A DNA stretch of 64,000 nt from Halomonas sp. S3-1-1 (GCF_023757625.1 NZ_JALGBZ010000001.1:186001-250000), one strand, 5' to 3'; positions 28,019 through 36,908 are shown, counted from the stretch's first letter. Program-made: numbers and translations. Notes: a model not told the origin generated them from the sequence alone.

Positions 28019-28220
28019 GCGCGTATGAAAAAAGATGAGAAGTTTCGTTTAAGTACGCCCATTAAGTGTTAATAATGGTAGCCTGTTAAGCGTGATGAAT
28101 GTAGTCATCCGCGAGCGTCTTATCCTTCCGCGTGACGAGTGCCTCGCTGGTTAAACCGCTGAATTGGCAGGCTTGCCCGCGATGCATGGCTCACTCCCCG
28201 ATCTGCTTAAGGAGCAGTCA

Positions 28221-29999
28221 TTGGCTCAGCAACAATTTGATGCCGCGCTGTCGTTGCGAGGTAACGCGCCGCTCTCGGTCGTGCCCTCCAGCGCCTCGTA
28301 TTCGCTCTGCGAAGCGGCGTTCTATTGTGCCAATGAAGCGATTATTGTCACCGATGCTGAGAACCTCGTCGTCGACGTCAACCCGGCCTTTTGCGAGCTG
28401 ACCGGGCTTGGCCTGGACCAAGTGGCCGGTAAATCCCCCCAGTCGTTCAGCATTCTGGCGCTGGAGGACAGCCGGGCCTCGCGGTTGCTGCACGACGAAG
28501 TGCTGTTTCGTGACCGCGGCAAGAGCCAGGTGAGCTACCGGGGCCACGACGGCAAGCCTTATCCGGCGATGATGTCGACCAACCGGGTACGCAATGAGCA
28601 GGGTGGGGTGGCCTATCACGTCATCGTGCTGTCGGATCTGTCGGCCATTCCCGCCCACGCGCGCCATCTCGACCGCGAAATCAGCTTCGACTCGCTCACC
28701 GGCTTACCCAATCTACACCTTTTGACACAGCTCATTCAGGAGTCCATACAGCACGCTGACGCCAGGGGCCTACCGCTGGCGGTGTGCTCGCTCGATATCG
28801 ACTATTTTCAGACCCTCAACGAGCGGCTGGGCCCCAAACGCGGTGATACCATTCTGGCGGCGTTTTCCCAGCGCGTGAGCCACCTGCTGGTCGGGGATGA
28901 CGTGCTCGCCCGGGTCGGCGGCGACGAATTCGTGCTGCTCTTACACCATGGGGTGGACGAGGCGTACTTTGAAGCGCTGCTGGACTCGATTCGCCAACCG
29001 CTGATGCTCGACGGCCAGAGTATCTATCTCACGGTGAGTCTGGGCGTGACGCTCTATCCCAAAGATTATGCTCAGGGGGACATGCTGCTGCGCCACGCCA
29101 ACCAGGCGATGTATCGCGCAAAGCAGCGCGGCCGAGATACTTATCATTTCTTCGACTCGGATCAGGACCGTCAACTGCGCCTGCGCCAGGAAAAACGACA
29201 GCGCTTTTCCGATGCACTCAGCGATGACGAGTTGCGCCTTTTCTATCAGCCACAAATCGACATGCGCACCGGCGAGGTCGTCGGGCTCGAGGCACTGATT
29301 CGCTGGCAGCATCCGGAGGAAGGGCTGCTGGCTCCGGCGGCGTTTTTACCGGTCATCGAAGGAACTCCGCTCGAGGTCGAGCTTGGCGAGTGGGTGATCA
29401 ACGAAGCGCTGCGCCAGCTCACGGACTGGCAAGCTCAGGACGCTGCGCTTACGGTCAGTGTAAACATCAGCCCCGCCCACCTTCTGGTCAAGGATTTCAG
29501 TCATCGCCTTGGCGAGCATTTAGCACGCTACTCAAGCGTAAGCCCCTCGCTTTTGAAACTCGAAGTGCTCGAAAGTGCCGCCATTCACGATATCCAGTCG
29601 GCGCTGGTCAATATGGCGTGCTGTCAAACCCTGGGCGTGGGCTTTGCCATCGACGATTTCGGCACCGGCTTTTCATCGCTGACCCACCTGCGCCAGCTAC
29701 CGGTGAATTTGATCAAGATCGATCAGAGCTTCGTGCGCGACATGCTGGTCGACCACGACGATATGGCGATCGTCGAGAGCGTGATCTACATGGCCAACCG
29801 GTTCAAAAAGCCGATGCTGGCCGAAGGTGTGGAAACGTTGGCCCACGCGAGCGCACTAGTGGCGCTTGGCTGCTATCTGGCTCAAGGCTATGGCATTGCG
29901 CGCCCCATGCCCGCCGAACAGGTGCTCGACTGGATCGAGCGCTGGCCCGAGCGGCTCGAGTGGCAATCCATTAAGCCGCTTTCGAAAGGGCTTTTGTAA
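28221..29999 (+). CDS. PAS-GGDEF-EAL cyclic-di-GMP protein
   Basis: 592 residues if translation starts at TTG 28221, which has a perfect AAGGAG six bases upstream; earlier in-frame starts (TTG 28164, ATG 28182) lack a ribosome site. A PAS domain (about 30-145) is followed by a GGDEF domain with intact RVGGDEF (231-237) and an EAL domain with GLEALIRWQHP (355), LEVLES, DDFGTG (478), K499 and LAEGVET (533). Both catalytic motifs look competent, so it could make or degrade c-di-GMP depending on the PAS signal. The 28019-28220 upstream gap holds no gene. Confidence 0.9.
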   Translation: MAQQQFDAALSLRGNAPLSVVPSSASYSLCEAAFYCANEAIIVTDAENLVVDVNPAFCELTGLGLDQVAGKSPQSFSILALEDSRASRLLHDEVLFRDRGKSQVSYRGHDGKPYPAMMSTNRVRNEQGGVAYHVIVLSDLSAIPAHARHLDREISFDSLTGLPNLHLLTQLIQESIQHADARGLPLAVCSLDIDYFQTLNERLGPKRGDTILAAFSQRVSHLLVGDDVLARVGGDEFVLLLHHGVDEAYFEALLDSIRQPLMLDGQSIYLTVSLGVTLYPKDYAQGDMLLRHANQAMYRAKQRGRDTYHFFDSDQDRQLRLRQEKRQRFSDALSDDELRLFYQPQIDMRTGEVVGLEALIRWQHPEEGLLAPAAFLPVIEGTPLEVELGEWVINEALRQLTDWQAQDAALTVSVNISPAHLLVKDFSHRLGEHLARYSSVSPSLLKLEVLESAAIHDIQSALVNMACCQTLGVGFAIDDFGTGFSSLTHLRQLPVNLIKIDQSFVRDMLVDHDDMAIVESVIYMANRFKKPMLAEGVETLAHASALVALGCYLAQGYGIARPMPAEQVLDWIERWPERLEWQSIKPLSKGLL

Positions 30000-30066
30000 G
30001 TTCAGCGCTTGTTCATCTTAATCCATTCATCCTCTTGGCCCCTTGAATGTTTTTCGTACTGCTATC

Positions 30067-30291
30067 ATGCCTTCCATCGACGTCGTTTTGAGTTTGACCT
30101 CGCGCGAGTGCCTGGCGTACTACGAAGGGCGCTATCGCAACGTGCGCGCCCGGAGCGTCGACGGCCGCTGGGTCGTCTTTCCCGCCGAGGCGCTTCGCCG
30201 GGTGGTTGATCAGGACGGCGTTCACGGCGTGTTTCGACTCACGTTTACCGGTGAGGGCCGCTTTAGCCGCATCGATTTCCTCCAAGGATAA
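30067..30291 (+). CDS. DUF2835 family small protein
   Basis: 74 residues from MPSIDVVL. The CLAYYEGRYRNVRARSVDGRW, VFPAEALRR and DGVHGVFRLTF segments match DUF2835, a short family found in marine and halophilic gammaproteobacteria. Function unknown; no signal peptide. It lies 6 bp before the next small gene, so the two are probably co-expressed. Confidence 0.82.
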   Translation: MPSIDVVLSLTSRECLAYYEGRYRNVRARSVDGRWVVFPAEALRRVVDQDGVHGVFRLTFTGEGRFSRIDFLQG

Positions 30292-30297
30292 TCCGCC

Positions 30298-30675
30298 ATG
30301 TCCGCCTCCAACCCCGCACCGAGCCTGAGCGAGCTGGTGCTACGCATTATTCCTAACCTCAACCAGGCCGAAACCCTGGTGCTCAATACGCTCGAGAGCC
30401 TGATCGAAAGCGCCAGCGACCCGCTCGAGGTGCTTCGGCGCAAGGAGCAAAAACAGCAGTTCACTCTCGAAATATACCGGCTGCGCTTGGGGCTGGAGGG
30501 GGTGCTGGAGCGTTATCGCGACGAGGTCAACGCGCTGATCGACAATGAAAACCACCGCTCGCCGCCGCTTTCGCTCAAACCCGGCGAGGAGGCCGTCATC
30601 CAGGGCGCTATCGCCATTTACGATCACGTGCGCGCCTTCCAGCGTGGCGAGCGCGCCACGCCCACGCCTCGTTAA
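30298..30675 (+). CDS. Conserved hypothetical protein, 125 residues
   Basis: Not recognised. The sequence is soluble, charged and probably mostly helical (LSELVLRIIPNLNQAETLVL, LRRKEQKQQFTLEIYRLRLG, YRDEVNALIDNENHR). It has an AAGGA ribosome site overlapping the end of the DUF2835 gene, and codon use like its neighbours, which supports it as real. The pairing with DUF2835 suggests a shared but unknown job. Confidence 0.65.
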   Translation: MSASNPAPSLSELVLRIIPNLNQAETLVLNTLESLIESASDPLEVLRRKEQKQQFTLEIYRLRLGLEGVLERYRDEVNALIDNENHRSPPLSLKPGEEAVIQGAIAIYDHVRAFQRGERATPTPR

Positions 30676-30803
30676 TTTCCCCTGAATGGCCGTTTCTGGC
30701 ACCGATATTGCGTCTATAATGCAGGGCTCGCCCAGGGCTTACCCGCCCCGGCGAGCGACAGCGGCCTACCCGGTTTCGCTGTGACTCACTTTGGAGATGA
30801 CCC

Positions 30804-31394
30804 ATGTCGACCTTACCCGTGACGATGATGGTGGCCCGCCGCGTGGCCAACGGCCGCTATCAGGACTTTCAGCGCTGGCTCAACGAAGGCCGCGACCTGG
30901 CGGCGGATTTTCCCGGCTACCTGGGCTCCGGCGTGCTGGCACCGCCCCACGGAGACGACGAGTATCAGATCGTGTTTCGCTTCAATGATCAGCAGATGCT
31001 CAATGTCTGGCAGCACTCCGCGTCCCGCGAAGGCTGGCTCAAGCGTGGCCAAGGGCTTTTCGACTCCCCGATCGAGCAGCGTGCCACGGGCCTGGGCGCC
31101 TGGTTTCACATGGACGGCGTCGAGCCGACCCCGCGCTGGAAGCAGGCGGTGGCGGTGTGGCTGGCATTTTTTCCCATTTCCCTCATGTTTCAGTGGCTGT
31201 TTGGCGCGCTGTTAGCCGACTGGGCGCTCGTGCCGCGCGTGCTGGTGAGCACGCTGGCGCTCACGCCGATCATGGTGTTCATCTTCATTCCGCTGTCGAC
31301 CCGGCTACTGGCGCCTTGGCTTCAGGGCCGGTGGTCGCCACGTGAACAGCTCGGGCGCTGGTGGCAAAGCCACCGCTCCCAGGCCAGGCTGTAA
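30804..31394 (+). CDS. Membrane-anchored ABM (antibiotic biosynthesis monooxygenase) domain protein
   Basis: 196 residues. The first ~100 residues form an ABM/dimeric alpha-beta barrel (VARRVANGRYQDFQRWLNEG, LAPPHGDDEYQIVFRF, HSASREGWLKRGQ). Two membrane helices follow (about 113-135 and 140-168) and then a short basic tail. This domain order is known in a small bacterial family of unknown function. A TATAAT lies at 30715-30720 upstream without a clear -35. Confidence 0.8.
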   Translation: MSTLPVTMMVARRVANGRYQDFQRWLNEGRDLAADFPGYLGSGVLAPPHGDDEYQIVFRFNDQQMLNVWQHSASREGWLKRGQGLFDSPIEQRATGLGAWFHMDGVEPTPRWKQAVAVWLAFFPISLMFQWLFGALLADWALVPRVLVSTLALTPIMVFIFIPLSTRLLAPWLQGRWSPREQLGRWWQSHRSQARL

Positions 31395-31427
31395 GAGCGT
31401 TACATCCACTACTACCAGGGAAGGGCC

Positions 31428-32099
31428 ATGATTCACGTACACCATCTCGAGAAATCGCGCTCGCACCGGGTTATCTGGCTTTTGGAGCTTCTGGAGCTCG
31501 AGTACGAGATCCACGTTTACAAACGTAACGACAAGACCATGCAGGCGCCGAAAGCGCTCAAGGAAGTGCATCCGCTGGGCAAGTCGCCGGTGATCGTCGA
31601 CGGTGAGCTGACCATCGCCGAGTCCGGCGCGATCATCGATTACCTCGTCGAGCGCTACGGGCAGGGGCGCTTCAAGCCCGAGCCCGAGAACGTCGAGGCG
31701 TGGGTGGACTACCGCTACTGGCTACACTACGCCGAAGGCTCACTGATGCCGCTTCTGCTCATGAGCCTGGTATTTAGCCACATTCCCAAGCAGTCGCCGG
31801 CGCTGGTGCGCCCCGTGGCCAAGGGGATTAGCTCGACGATCCGCGAGCGCTTTCTCGACCCGCAGCTCGATCAACACATGGCGTTCATCGAAGCGCACCT
31901 GCGAGCGAAGGAGAACTTTGGCGGCGCCTGGCCAAGCGGGGCGGATGTGCAGATGAGCTTTCCGATGCTGGCGCTCAAGGGCACACGCTCGCTTGGCAAT
32001 TATCCAGCCATCGCGGGGTTCACCCAGCGTTTGGAGAGCGACCCCGCCTGGCAGCGGGTGATCGAGCGCGCCGGGCCGCTGGATATCCTCGAGCGCTAA
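31428..32099 (+). CDS. Glutathione S-transferase family protein
   Basis: 223 residues: thioredoxin-like N-terminal domain (1-80; RSHRVIWLLELLELEYEI, HPLGKSPVIVDGELTIAESGAIIDYL, the cis-Pro and SNAIL/TRAC-like motif), then a helical C-terminal domain. The substrate cannot be told. It is convergent with nhaD across a strong hairpin. Confidence 0.9.
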   Translation: MIHVHHLEKSRSHRVIWLLELLELEYEIHVYKRNDKTMQAPKALKEVHPLGKSPVIVDGELTIAESGAIIDYLVERYGQGRFKPEPENVEAWVDYRYWLHYAEGSLMPLLLMSLVFSHIPKQSPALVRPVAKGISSTIRERFLDPQLDQHMAFIEAHLRAKENFGGAWPSGADVQMSFPMLALKGTRSLGNYPAIAGFTQRLESDPAWQRVIERAGPLDILER

Positions 32100-32105
32100 A
32101 GAAGA

Positions 32106-32130
32106 TGCCCGGCGCGCCCCGCGCCGGGCA
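32106..32130. terminator. Hairpin between convergent GST and nhaD
   Basis: Perfect 11-bp stem TGCCCGGCGCG / CGCGCCGGGCA with a 3-nt loop, in the 36-bp gap between two convergent genes. No long T-run, but position and strength suggest a shared terminator. Confidence 0.7.
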
Positions 32131-32135
32131 AACCG

Positions 32136-33605
32136 CTAGCCAAAGCTTGCCGCGTTGAGCCACAGATGCACCAGGATGCTGGCCACGTATCCAAGCAGGA
32201 TCACCGGGGTCCAGCGAAGGTGACCCATGAAGGTATAAGAGCCACGCGCTTGACCCATGACGGCTACCCCCGCCGCCGAGCCGATCGATAGAAGACTCCC
32301 ACCGACGCCCGCGGTAAGCGTGATCAAAAGCCACTGCCCGTCGGACATCGCCGGATGCATGGTCAGTACGGCGAACATCACTGGAATGTTGTCCACCACC
32401 GCGGACACCACGCCGAGCACTACATTGGCCCAGGTCGGGTTCCAGCCGCTATAGAGCGCCTCGGATAGCAGCCCCAGGTACCCCATGAACCCAAGCCCGC
32501 CGACGCACATCACCACCCCATAGAAAAACAGCAGCGTGTCCCACTCGGCGCGCGCTACGCGGTTGAAAACATCGAAGGGCACCACGCTACCCAGCTGCGC
32601 GAGCTTTTTATTGTCGCCCTCGCGGCTATAGATTTCGCGCTTGCGCGCAAGCGAGCGCGGCAGGCTCTTGCGCAGGTAGAAGCCGAAAAACTGCAGGTAG
32701 CCAAGCCCGGTCATCATGCCCAGCACAGGCGGCAGATCCAGCAGCGTATGGCACAACACTGCGGTGGTGATCGTCAGCAGAAACAGCGCGATGATGCGCC
32801 GCGCGCCGCGCTTCATGATGACCTCTTCGTAGACGCTGGCGGGCTTTTGATCCTTGATGACAAGACTCATGATCGTCGCCGGCAGTAAGAAGTTGACCAG
32901 CGCCGGCACGAACAGGATGAAGAACTCCTGAAACGGTATGATGCCCGCCTGCCACACCATGAGCGTGGTGATGTCGCCAAAGGGGCTGAACGCCCCGCCG
33001 GCGTTGGCGGCGATCACGATATTGATACACGCCAGATTGATGAAGCGCTTATCGCCTTCGGCGACCTTGGTGATCACCGCGCACATCAAAAGCGCCGTGG
33101 TCAGGTTGTCGGCGATCGGCGAGAGGATGAAGGCGAGCCCGCCGGTCAGCCAAAATAGCGTGCGATAGTTGAAGCCCTTGCGCAGCATCCAGCTTCGCAG
33201 CGCATCGAACACTCGGCGCTCTTCCATGGCGTTGATATAGGTCATCGCCACAAGCAAAAACAGCATCAGTTCGGTGAACTCCAAAAGCGTCATCCGAAAC
33301 GCGTATTCGGAAGTCTCCGAGAGCCCGTTTTGAACGTACACCCAGCCGATGAGTCCCCAGATGATGCCCGCCGCTACCAGCACCGGTTTGGACTTGCGCA
33401 TGTGAATTTTTTCTTCGGCCATGACCAGCGCGTAGGCCAGCACGAACACGCCAAGCGCCAACAAGCCGACCCCGGTAGTGGTCAAATCGAGCTCGCCGGT
33501 GACGGCCAGCGCCGGCGTAGCAAAGCAGGCAGCAATGGCTACCCACAAAAAAAGCCAGCGGCGCGAGGTTCGCGGCTGGCAGTCGTGCCGAGTCAGCGTA
33601 AGCAT
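32136..33605 (-). CDS. nhaD: Na+/H+ antiporter NhaD
   Basis: 489 residues from MLTLTRHD, which follows AAGGGA. A signal-like first segment (LFLWVAIAACFATPALA) is followed by about 12 membrane segments. Motifs of the NhaD/ion-transporter superfamily are present: FILSPIADNLTTALL, NIVIAANAGGAFSPFGDITT, VVDNIPVMFAVL and VGGSLLSIGSAAGVAVMG. It expels Na+ (and Li+) in exchange for protons, a key halophile function. The open frame continues 91 codons upstream but through repeats without a ribosome site. Confidence 0.95.
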   Translation of the reverse strand: MLTLTRHDCQPRTSRRWLFLWVAIAACFATPALAVTGELDLTTTGVGLLALGVFVLAYALVMAEEKIHMRKSKPVLVAAGIIWGLIGWVYVQNGLSETSEYAFRMTLLEFTELMLFLLVAMTYINAMEERRVFDALRSWMLRKGFNYRTLFWLTGGLAFILSPIADNLTTALLMCAVITKVAEGDKRFINLACINIVIAANAGGAFSPFGDITTLMVWQAGIIPFQEFFILFVPALVNFLLPATIMSLVIKDQKPASVYEEVIMKRGARRIIALFLLTITTAVLCHTLLDLPPVLGMMTGLGYLQFFGFYLRKSLPRSLARKREIYSREGDNKKLAQLGSVVPFDVFNRVARAEWDTLLFFYGVVMCVGGLGFMGYLGLLSEALYSGWNPTWANVVLGVVSAVVDNIPVMFAVLTMHPAMSDGQWLLITLTAGVGGSLLSIGSAAGVAVMGQARGSYTFMGHLRWTPVILLGYVASILVHLWLNAASFG

Positions 33606-33973
33606 AGGCGTTTCCCTTACTGTTATTGGAATGGGGTTTATTGGAATAGGCGTTATTGGAACAGGAAGAATCTCATCGAGTTTAGCAATTCGGGTTTTTC
33701 CCCAATACGGAATAAAACCGAACGAAGCGATGGCCTGTTTGATTCGATACGTCTTTTTTTCGCAAATTAACCGTTTCGCTAATAGCCATAAAGCAATGCT
33801 CATGGCATATCGACTGGATGAGCCAATTCCGAGATCGAGCCGTCGATCACCGCGCTGCGGCGCCTTGAGCGGCGCCATGACGCGGCTGGCTGCCGTAAGG
33901 CCTAGGACGTGCTATGTTGATGGCGCCACGGCCACGGATTGGCCGATAACGCATTTGACCGAGTGCCGACGCC
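33606..33973. other. nhaD/TAXI divergent gap without a gene
   Basis: 368 bp between divergent genes. Near nhaD it holds the triple 15-bp repeat described separately. The middle is relatively AT-rich (33700-33800), the likely place for both promoters. A GCGGCGCC motif occurs twice around 33857-33876 and can pair with itself. Open frames across it do not look coding. Confidence 0.5.
33623..33667 (-). repeat. Three tandem 15-bp repeats in the nhaD leader
   Basis: TTATTGGAATGGGGT, TTATTGGAATAGGCG and TTATTGGAACAGGAA follow one another exactly, so on the nhaD strand TTCCAATAA recurs three times in phase, ending about 18 bp before the start codon and just before the ribosome site. It is either a regulator site or a leader-RNA element; no known operator was recognised. 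Confidence 0.75.
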
Positions 33974-34954
33974 ATGAAGGATTCCGCTTTACACCCCGTT
34001 CGCCGTAAGCTGAACCGCTTTGCTGCGTTGCTGGTAGCGAGTGCTCTATCGTCTGGCGCCTACGCGCAAACGCTCATCACTTTTAAGTCCTCGTCAGTGG
34101 GCACCGCTTATTATCAGATGGGGATCGAGCTTTCCGAGGTGATTAGCGCCGCCACCGAAGAGGATTTCGTGTTAAGCCTCGAGGAGAGCCGCGGGTCGGT
34201 CGAAAACGTCATGGAAGTCGCGGCGCGCCAGGGGAACTACGTTCTCACTACGCCTCCGGGCGTCATCGAGCAGGCGCTTGCCGGTGAAGGCCCTTTCGCC
34301 CAGCAGCAAAGCCCGCGCTTTGACGACATTCGCGGGCTATTCCCGATTCCGCCGATGACCATGCACTTCGTGCTGGCGGGAGATCATGCTCCCACGGCCA
34401 TCGAGTCGCTCGCCGGCAAGTACGTGCTGGTTGGAAGCGGCACCTTTAGCGCCCGAGAGGCGCAGCGCTATTTCGAGCTGTTCGGGCTCACCGGCGATAT
34501 TCGCCTGGCGGACGCCGCGCTGGACAACGGCCCGCAGGCATTGATGGACGGCAAGATCGACGCCTTCGTCACCGCCAGCACCTTTCCAACACCGAACGTG
34601 ACCGAAGTGGCCACCAGCGTGCCGATCACGCTGTTGTCGTTGACCGAGGAGCAGATCGCGCAAACCGGCGAGCTTGCCCAGGTGATTCCCGGCGGCACTT
34701 ATCCGGGCGTCGATGAGGACGTTCATACCACGTCGCTTCCGGTGCTGGCCTACACCACGACACAGATGGACGACGATACCGCCTATCGCCTCACCAGGGC
34801 GTTCTGGGAAAGTCGCGAAGCCCTGATCCAGCGGGCCGTCTGGTGGGGTGCCGTCACCCCGGATCAGCTGCAGGGCCTGGCCGCGCCGCTACACCCCGGC
34901 GCGCTGCGCTACTACGACGAGGCCGGTATCGAAATCGACGATACGCTGCGCTAA
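33974..34954 (+). CDS. TAXI-family TRAP-type substrate-binding protein (orphan)
   Basis: 326 residues with a signal peptide ending ALSSGAYAQ. The mature start TLITFKSSSVGTAYYQMGIELSEVI and VLVGSGTFSAREAQRYFELFGL match TAXI solute receptors of TRAP transporters, which typically bind carboxylates or amino acids such as glutamate. No fused DctQM (TRAP 4TM/12TM) permease is next to it, so it is an orphan binding protein here. Confidence 0.85.
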   Translation: MKDSALHPVRRKLNRFAALLVASALSSGAYAQTLITFKSSSVGTAYYQMGIELSEVISAATEEDFVLSLEESRGSVENVMEVAARQGNYVLTTPPGVIEQALAGEGPFAQQQSPRFDDIRGLFPIPPMTMHFVLAGDHAPTAIESLAGKYVLVGSGTFSAREAQRYFELFGLTGDIRLADAALDNGPQALMDGKIDAFVTASTFPTPNVTEVATSVPITLLSLTEEQIAQTGELAQVIPGGTYPGVDEDVHTTSLPVLAYTTTQMDDDTAYRLTRAFWESREALIQRAVWWGAVTPDQLQGLAAPLHPGALRYYDEAGIEIDDTLR

Positions 34955-34975
34955 CGTGCCGGGCCAGATCCTTTT

Positions 34976-35938
34976 CTAGGCAAACAGGGTGAAGCTTGCC
35001 GCAATGAACGCCGCGTACCCCGTAAGCAGCAGGGCGCCTTCACCGCGCGAAAGGCGAAGACCGGTATAAAGAAAGCCGAGCAGCACGATGGCCGAGGCAA
35101 GCATTACCCATTGATCGAAAAGCGCCATGCGCTCGACCAGCACCAGCGGCTGAAGAAAGGCGGAGACGCCGAGAATGCCAAGCAGGTTGAAGATATTGCT
35201 GCCCAGAATGTTGCCGACCGCTACATCGGCGTGGCGGCGAAGGGCGGCCACCAGCGATACCGCAAGCTCCGGTAGCGACGTACCGACCGCCACGATGGTC
35301 AGCCCGATCACCGCCTCGGAAAGCCCCATTGCCTGGGCGATCCCGACCGCACCATAGAGCAGCAGCTGCGAGCCACCAATCAACAGCGCCAGCCCACCCA
35401 GAAGCCCAACCACAATCCAAAGGGTGGTGGTCGGACGCCTGGCCGGTGCCTCCACCAGCACGTTGGCGGGCTCTGGCGCCTCGACCGCCCGGCGCTCGCT
35501 CAGGTATGCCCAAGTGAGATAGCCCAAAAGCCCCGCCAATAAAAGCCCCGCGTCGGCTCGGCCGAGTTCGCCGCTAGCGCCCAGCACAATGAAAAGCGCC
35601 GTTGCCGCCAGCATGACCAGCCCGTCGCGCTTGAGCGCCTCTCGCCGGGTAGTCAGCGGGTAGATCAGCGCGCAGAGCCCGAGGATCAGCAGGATATTAC
35701 CGATATTGCTGCCCACCACGTTGCCGATGGCGATATCCGGCTTTTGATCGAGAGCGGCGTTGATCGACACCACCAGCTCCGGCGCCGAGGTGCCAAAGCC
35801 AACAATGACAAGCCCGGTGAACAGCGCCGATACCCCCAAGCGCTCGGCACCTGCCACCGCGCTTCGCACCAACGCTTCGCCGCCCAACGTTAACAGCGCG
35901 ATGCCTCCCAGGAGGCTCAACAAGTACAGCATGCTCAC
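34976..35938 (-). CDS. Calcium/sodium antiporter, YrbG family
   Basis: 320 residues with ten membrane segments in two inverted halves. Each half carries the alpha-repeat of the Ca2+/cation antiporter family: GFGTSAPELVVSINAAL...GNVVGSNIGNILLILGL and AVGTSLPELAVSLVAAL...GNILGSNIFNLLGILGV. It exchanges Ca2+ (or K+) for Na+ across the inner membrane. It is divergent from zinT. Confidence 0.93.
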   Translation of the reverse strand: MSMLYLLSLLGGIALLTLGGEALVRSAVAGAERLGVSALFTGLVIVGFGTSAPELVVSINAALDQKPDIAIGNVVGSNIGNILLILGLCALIYPLTTRREALKRDGLVMLAATALFIVLGASGELGRADAGLLLAGLLGYLTWAYLSERRAVEAPEPANVLVEAPARRPTTTLWIVVGLLGGLALLIGGSQLLLYGAVGIAQAMGLSEAVIGLTIVAVGTSLPELAVSLVAALRRHADVAVGNILGSNIFNLLGILGVSAFLQPLVLVERMALFDQWVMLASAIVLLGFLYTGLRLSRGEGALLLTGYAAFIAASFTLFA

Positions 35939-36075
35939 TCCCTTTTCGGGCTTCAGGGCCCGTCGTTATGCTTAACCTAGTCTGCAAGGCGCTGTCGTTC
36001 CACGATTAAAAGGGGAGCTTTAGTACGACGGCTAAAAAAACGCCCGGTCATGGCTGGCGAGCTTTTCAATTAATT

Positions 36076-36098
36076 GATATGTTATATCGTATTATTTA
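36076..36098 (+). promoter_or_regulatory. Zur-like box upstream of zinT
   Basis: GATATGTTATATCGTATTAT plus a few Ts: the left half GATATGTTATA matches the Zur consensus (GAAATGTTATA and its mirror) almost perfectly, and the right half keeps the ATT(T) arm. It lies about 50 bp before the zinT ATG, where Zur would repress under zinc sufficiency. Confidence 0.65.
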
Positions 36099-36149
36099 TG
36101 GAAAGCCGCTTCAACCCGCTGTATAAACCCGTTCAAACAAGGAGAGTAC

Positions 36150-36908
36150 ATGACTCTTTCAACCCGCAAGGCGCTCGGCGCCTTGGCCGTTGGTTCGCTG
36201 ATGATCAGCGGCCTGCAAAGCGTTTACGCCCAGCAGGACGACCACGATCATGAGCACGGACACTCGCACGATCATTCTCATGAGCATGAGCACGACAATG
36301 GACACGAGCACGCTCATGATCACGGTCACGACGATTCCCACGACCACTCTCATGATCATTCCCATAACCATGACAGCGATATTTACGCCGGCTACTTCGA
36401 CGACGACCAGATCGAAGATCGCCGGTTAAGCGATTGGGAAGGCGATTGGCAGTCCGTTTATCCCTATCTGCAGGATGGCTCGCTTGAGCCGGTCTTCGAG
36501 AAGAAAGCGGAAAACGGTGACAAGAGTGCCGAGGAGTATGCCGAGTACTACGAGGTGGGCTACGAAACCGACGTCGATCGCATCGTGATCGATGGCAACC
36601 GCGTCACGTTTTACGAGGACGGAGAAGAGCGTAGCGCCGAGTATGAGTACGATGGCTACGAAATCCTCGATTACGAAGCCGGCAACCGCGGCGTTCGTTT
36701 CATCTTCGAAACCGAAGAGAGCGATACCGACATGCCGCACTACATCCAGTTCTCGGATCACGACATCTACCCGACCGACGCGCACCATTTTCACCTGTAC
36801 TGGGGCGACGATCGCGAAGCGCTGCTGGAAGAGGTCACCAACTGGCCGACTTACTATCCGAGCGAACTCGATAGCGACGGTATCGTGGAAGAGATGCTGG
36901 CGCACTGA
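36150..36908 (+). CDS. zinT: Periplasmic zinc-binding protein ZinT with long His-rich arm
   Basis: 252 residues. Signal peptide to about residue 27 (SVYA|QQ). Residues 32-74 hold 20 histidines alternating with Asp, Ser and Glu. The rest is a full ZinT (YodA) domain: LSDWEGDWQSVYPYL, EYYEVGYETDVDRIVI, YDGYEILDYEAGNRGVRFIFE, YIQFSDHDIYPTDAHHFHLYWG and NWPTYYPSELDS. ZinT captures Zn2+ in the periplasm and hands it to ZnuA. The His arm is much longer than in E. coli. No znuABC is adjacent. A Zur-like box and terminator frame it. Confidence 0.95.
   Translation: MTLSTRKALGALAVGSLMISGLQSVYAQQDDHDHEHGHSHDHSHEHEHDNGHEHAHDHGHDDSHDHSHDHSHNHDSDIYAGYFDDDQIEDRRLSDWEGDWQSVYPYLQDGSLEPVFEKKAENGDKSAEEYAEYYEVGYETDVDRIVIDGNRVTFYEDGEERSAEYEYDGYEILDYEAGNRGVRFIFETEESDTDMPHYIQFSDHDIYPTDAHHFHLYWGDDREALLEEVTNWPTYYPSELDSDGIVEEMLAH

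Noticed and set aside
33478..34008. Plus-strand frame across the nhaD leader and TAXI start
   Set aside because: It is antisense to nhaD at its start and carries repeat-encoded VIGxG units; no ribosome site, and the TAXI gene uses another frame.
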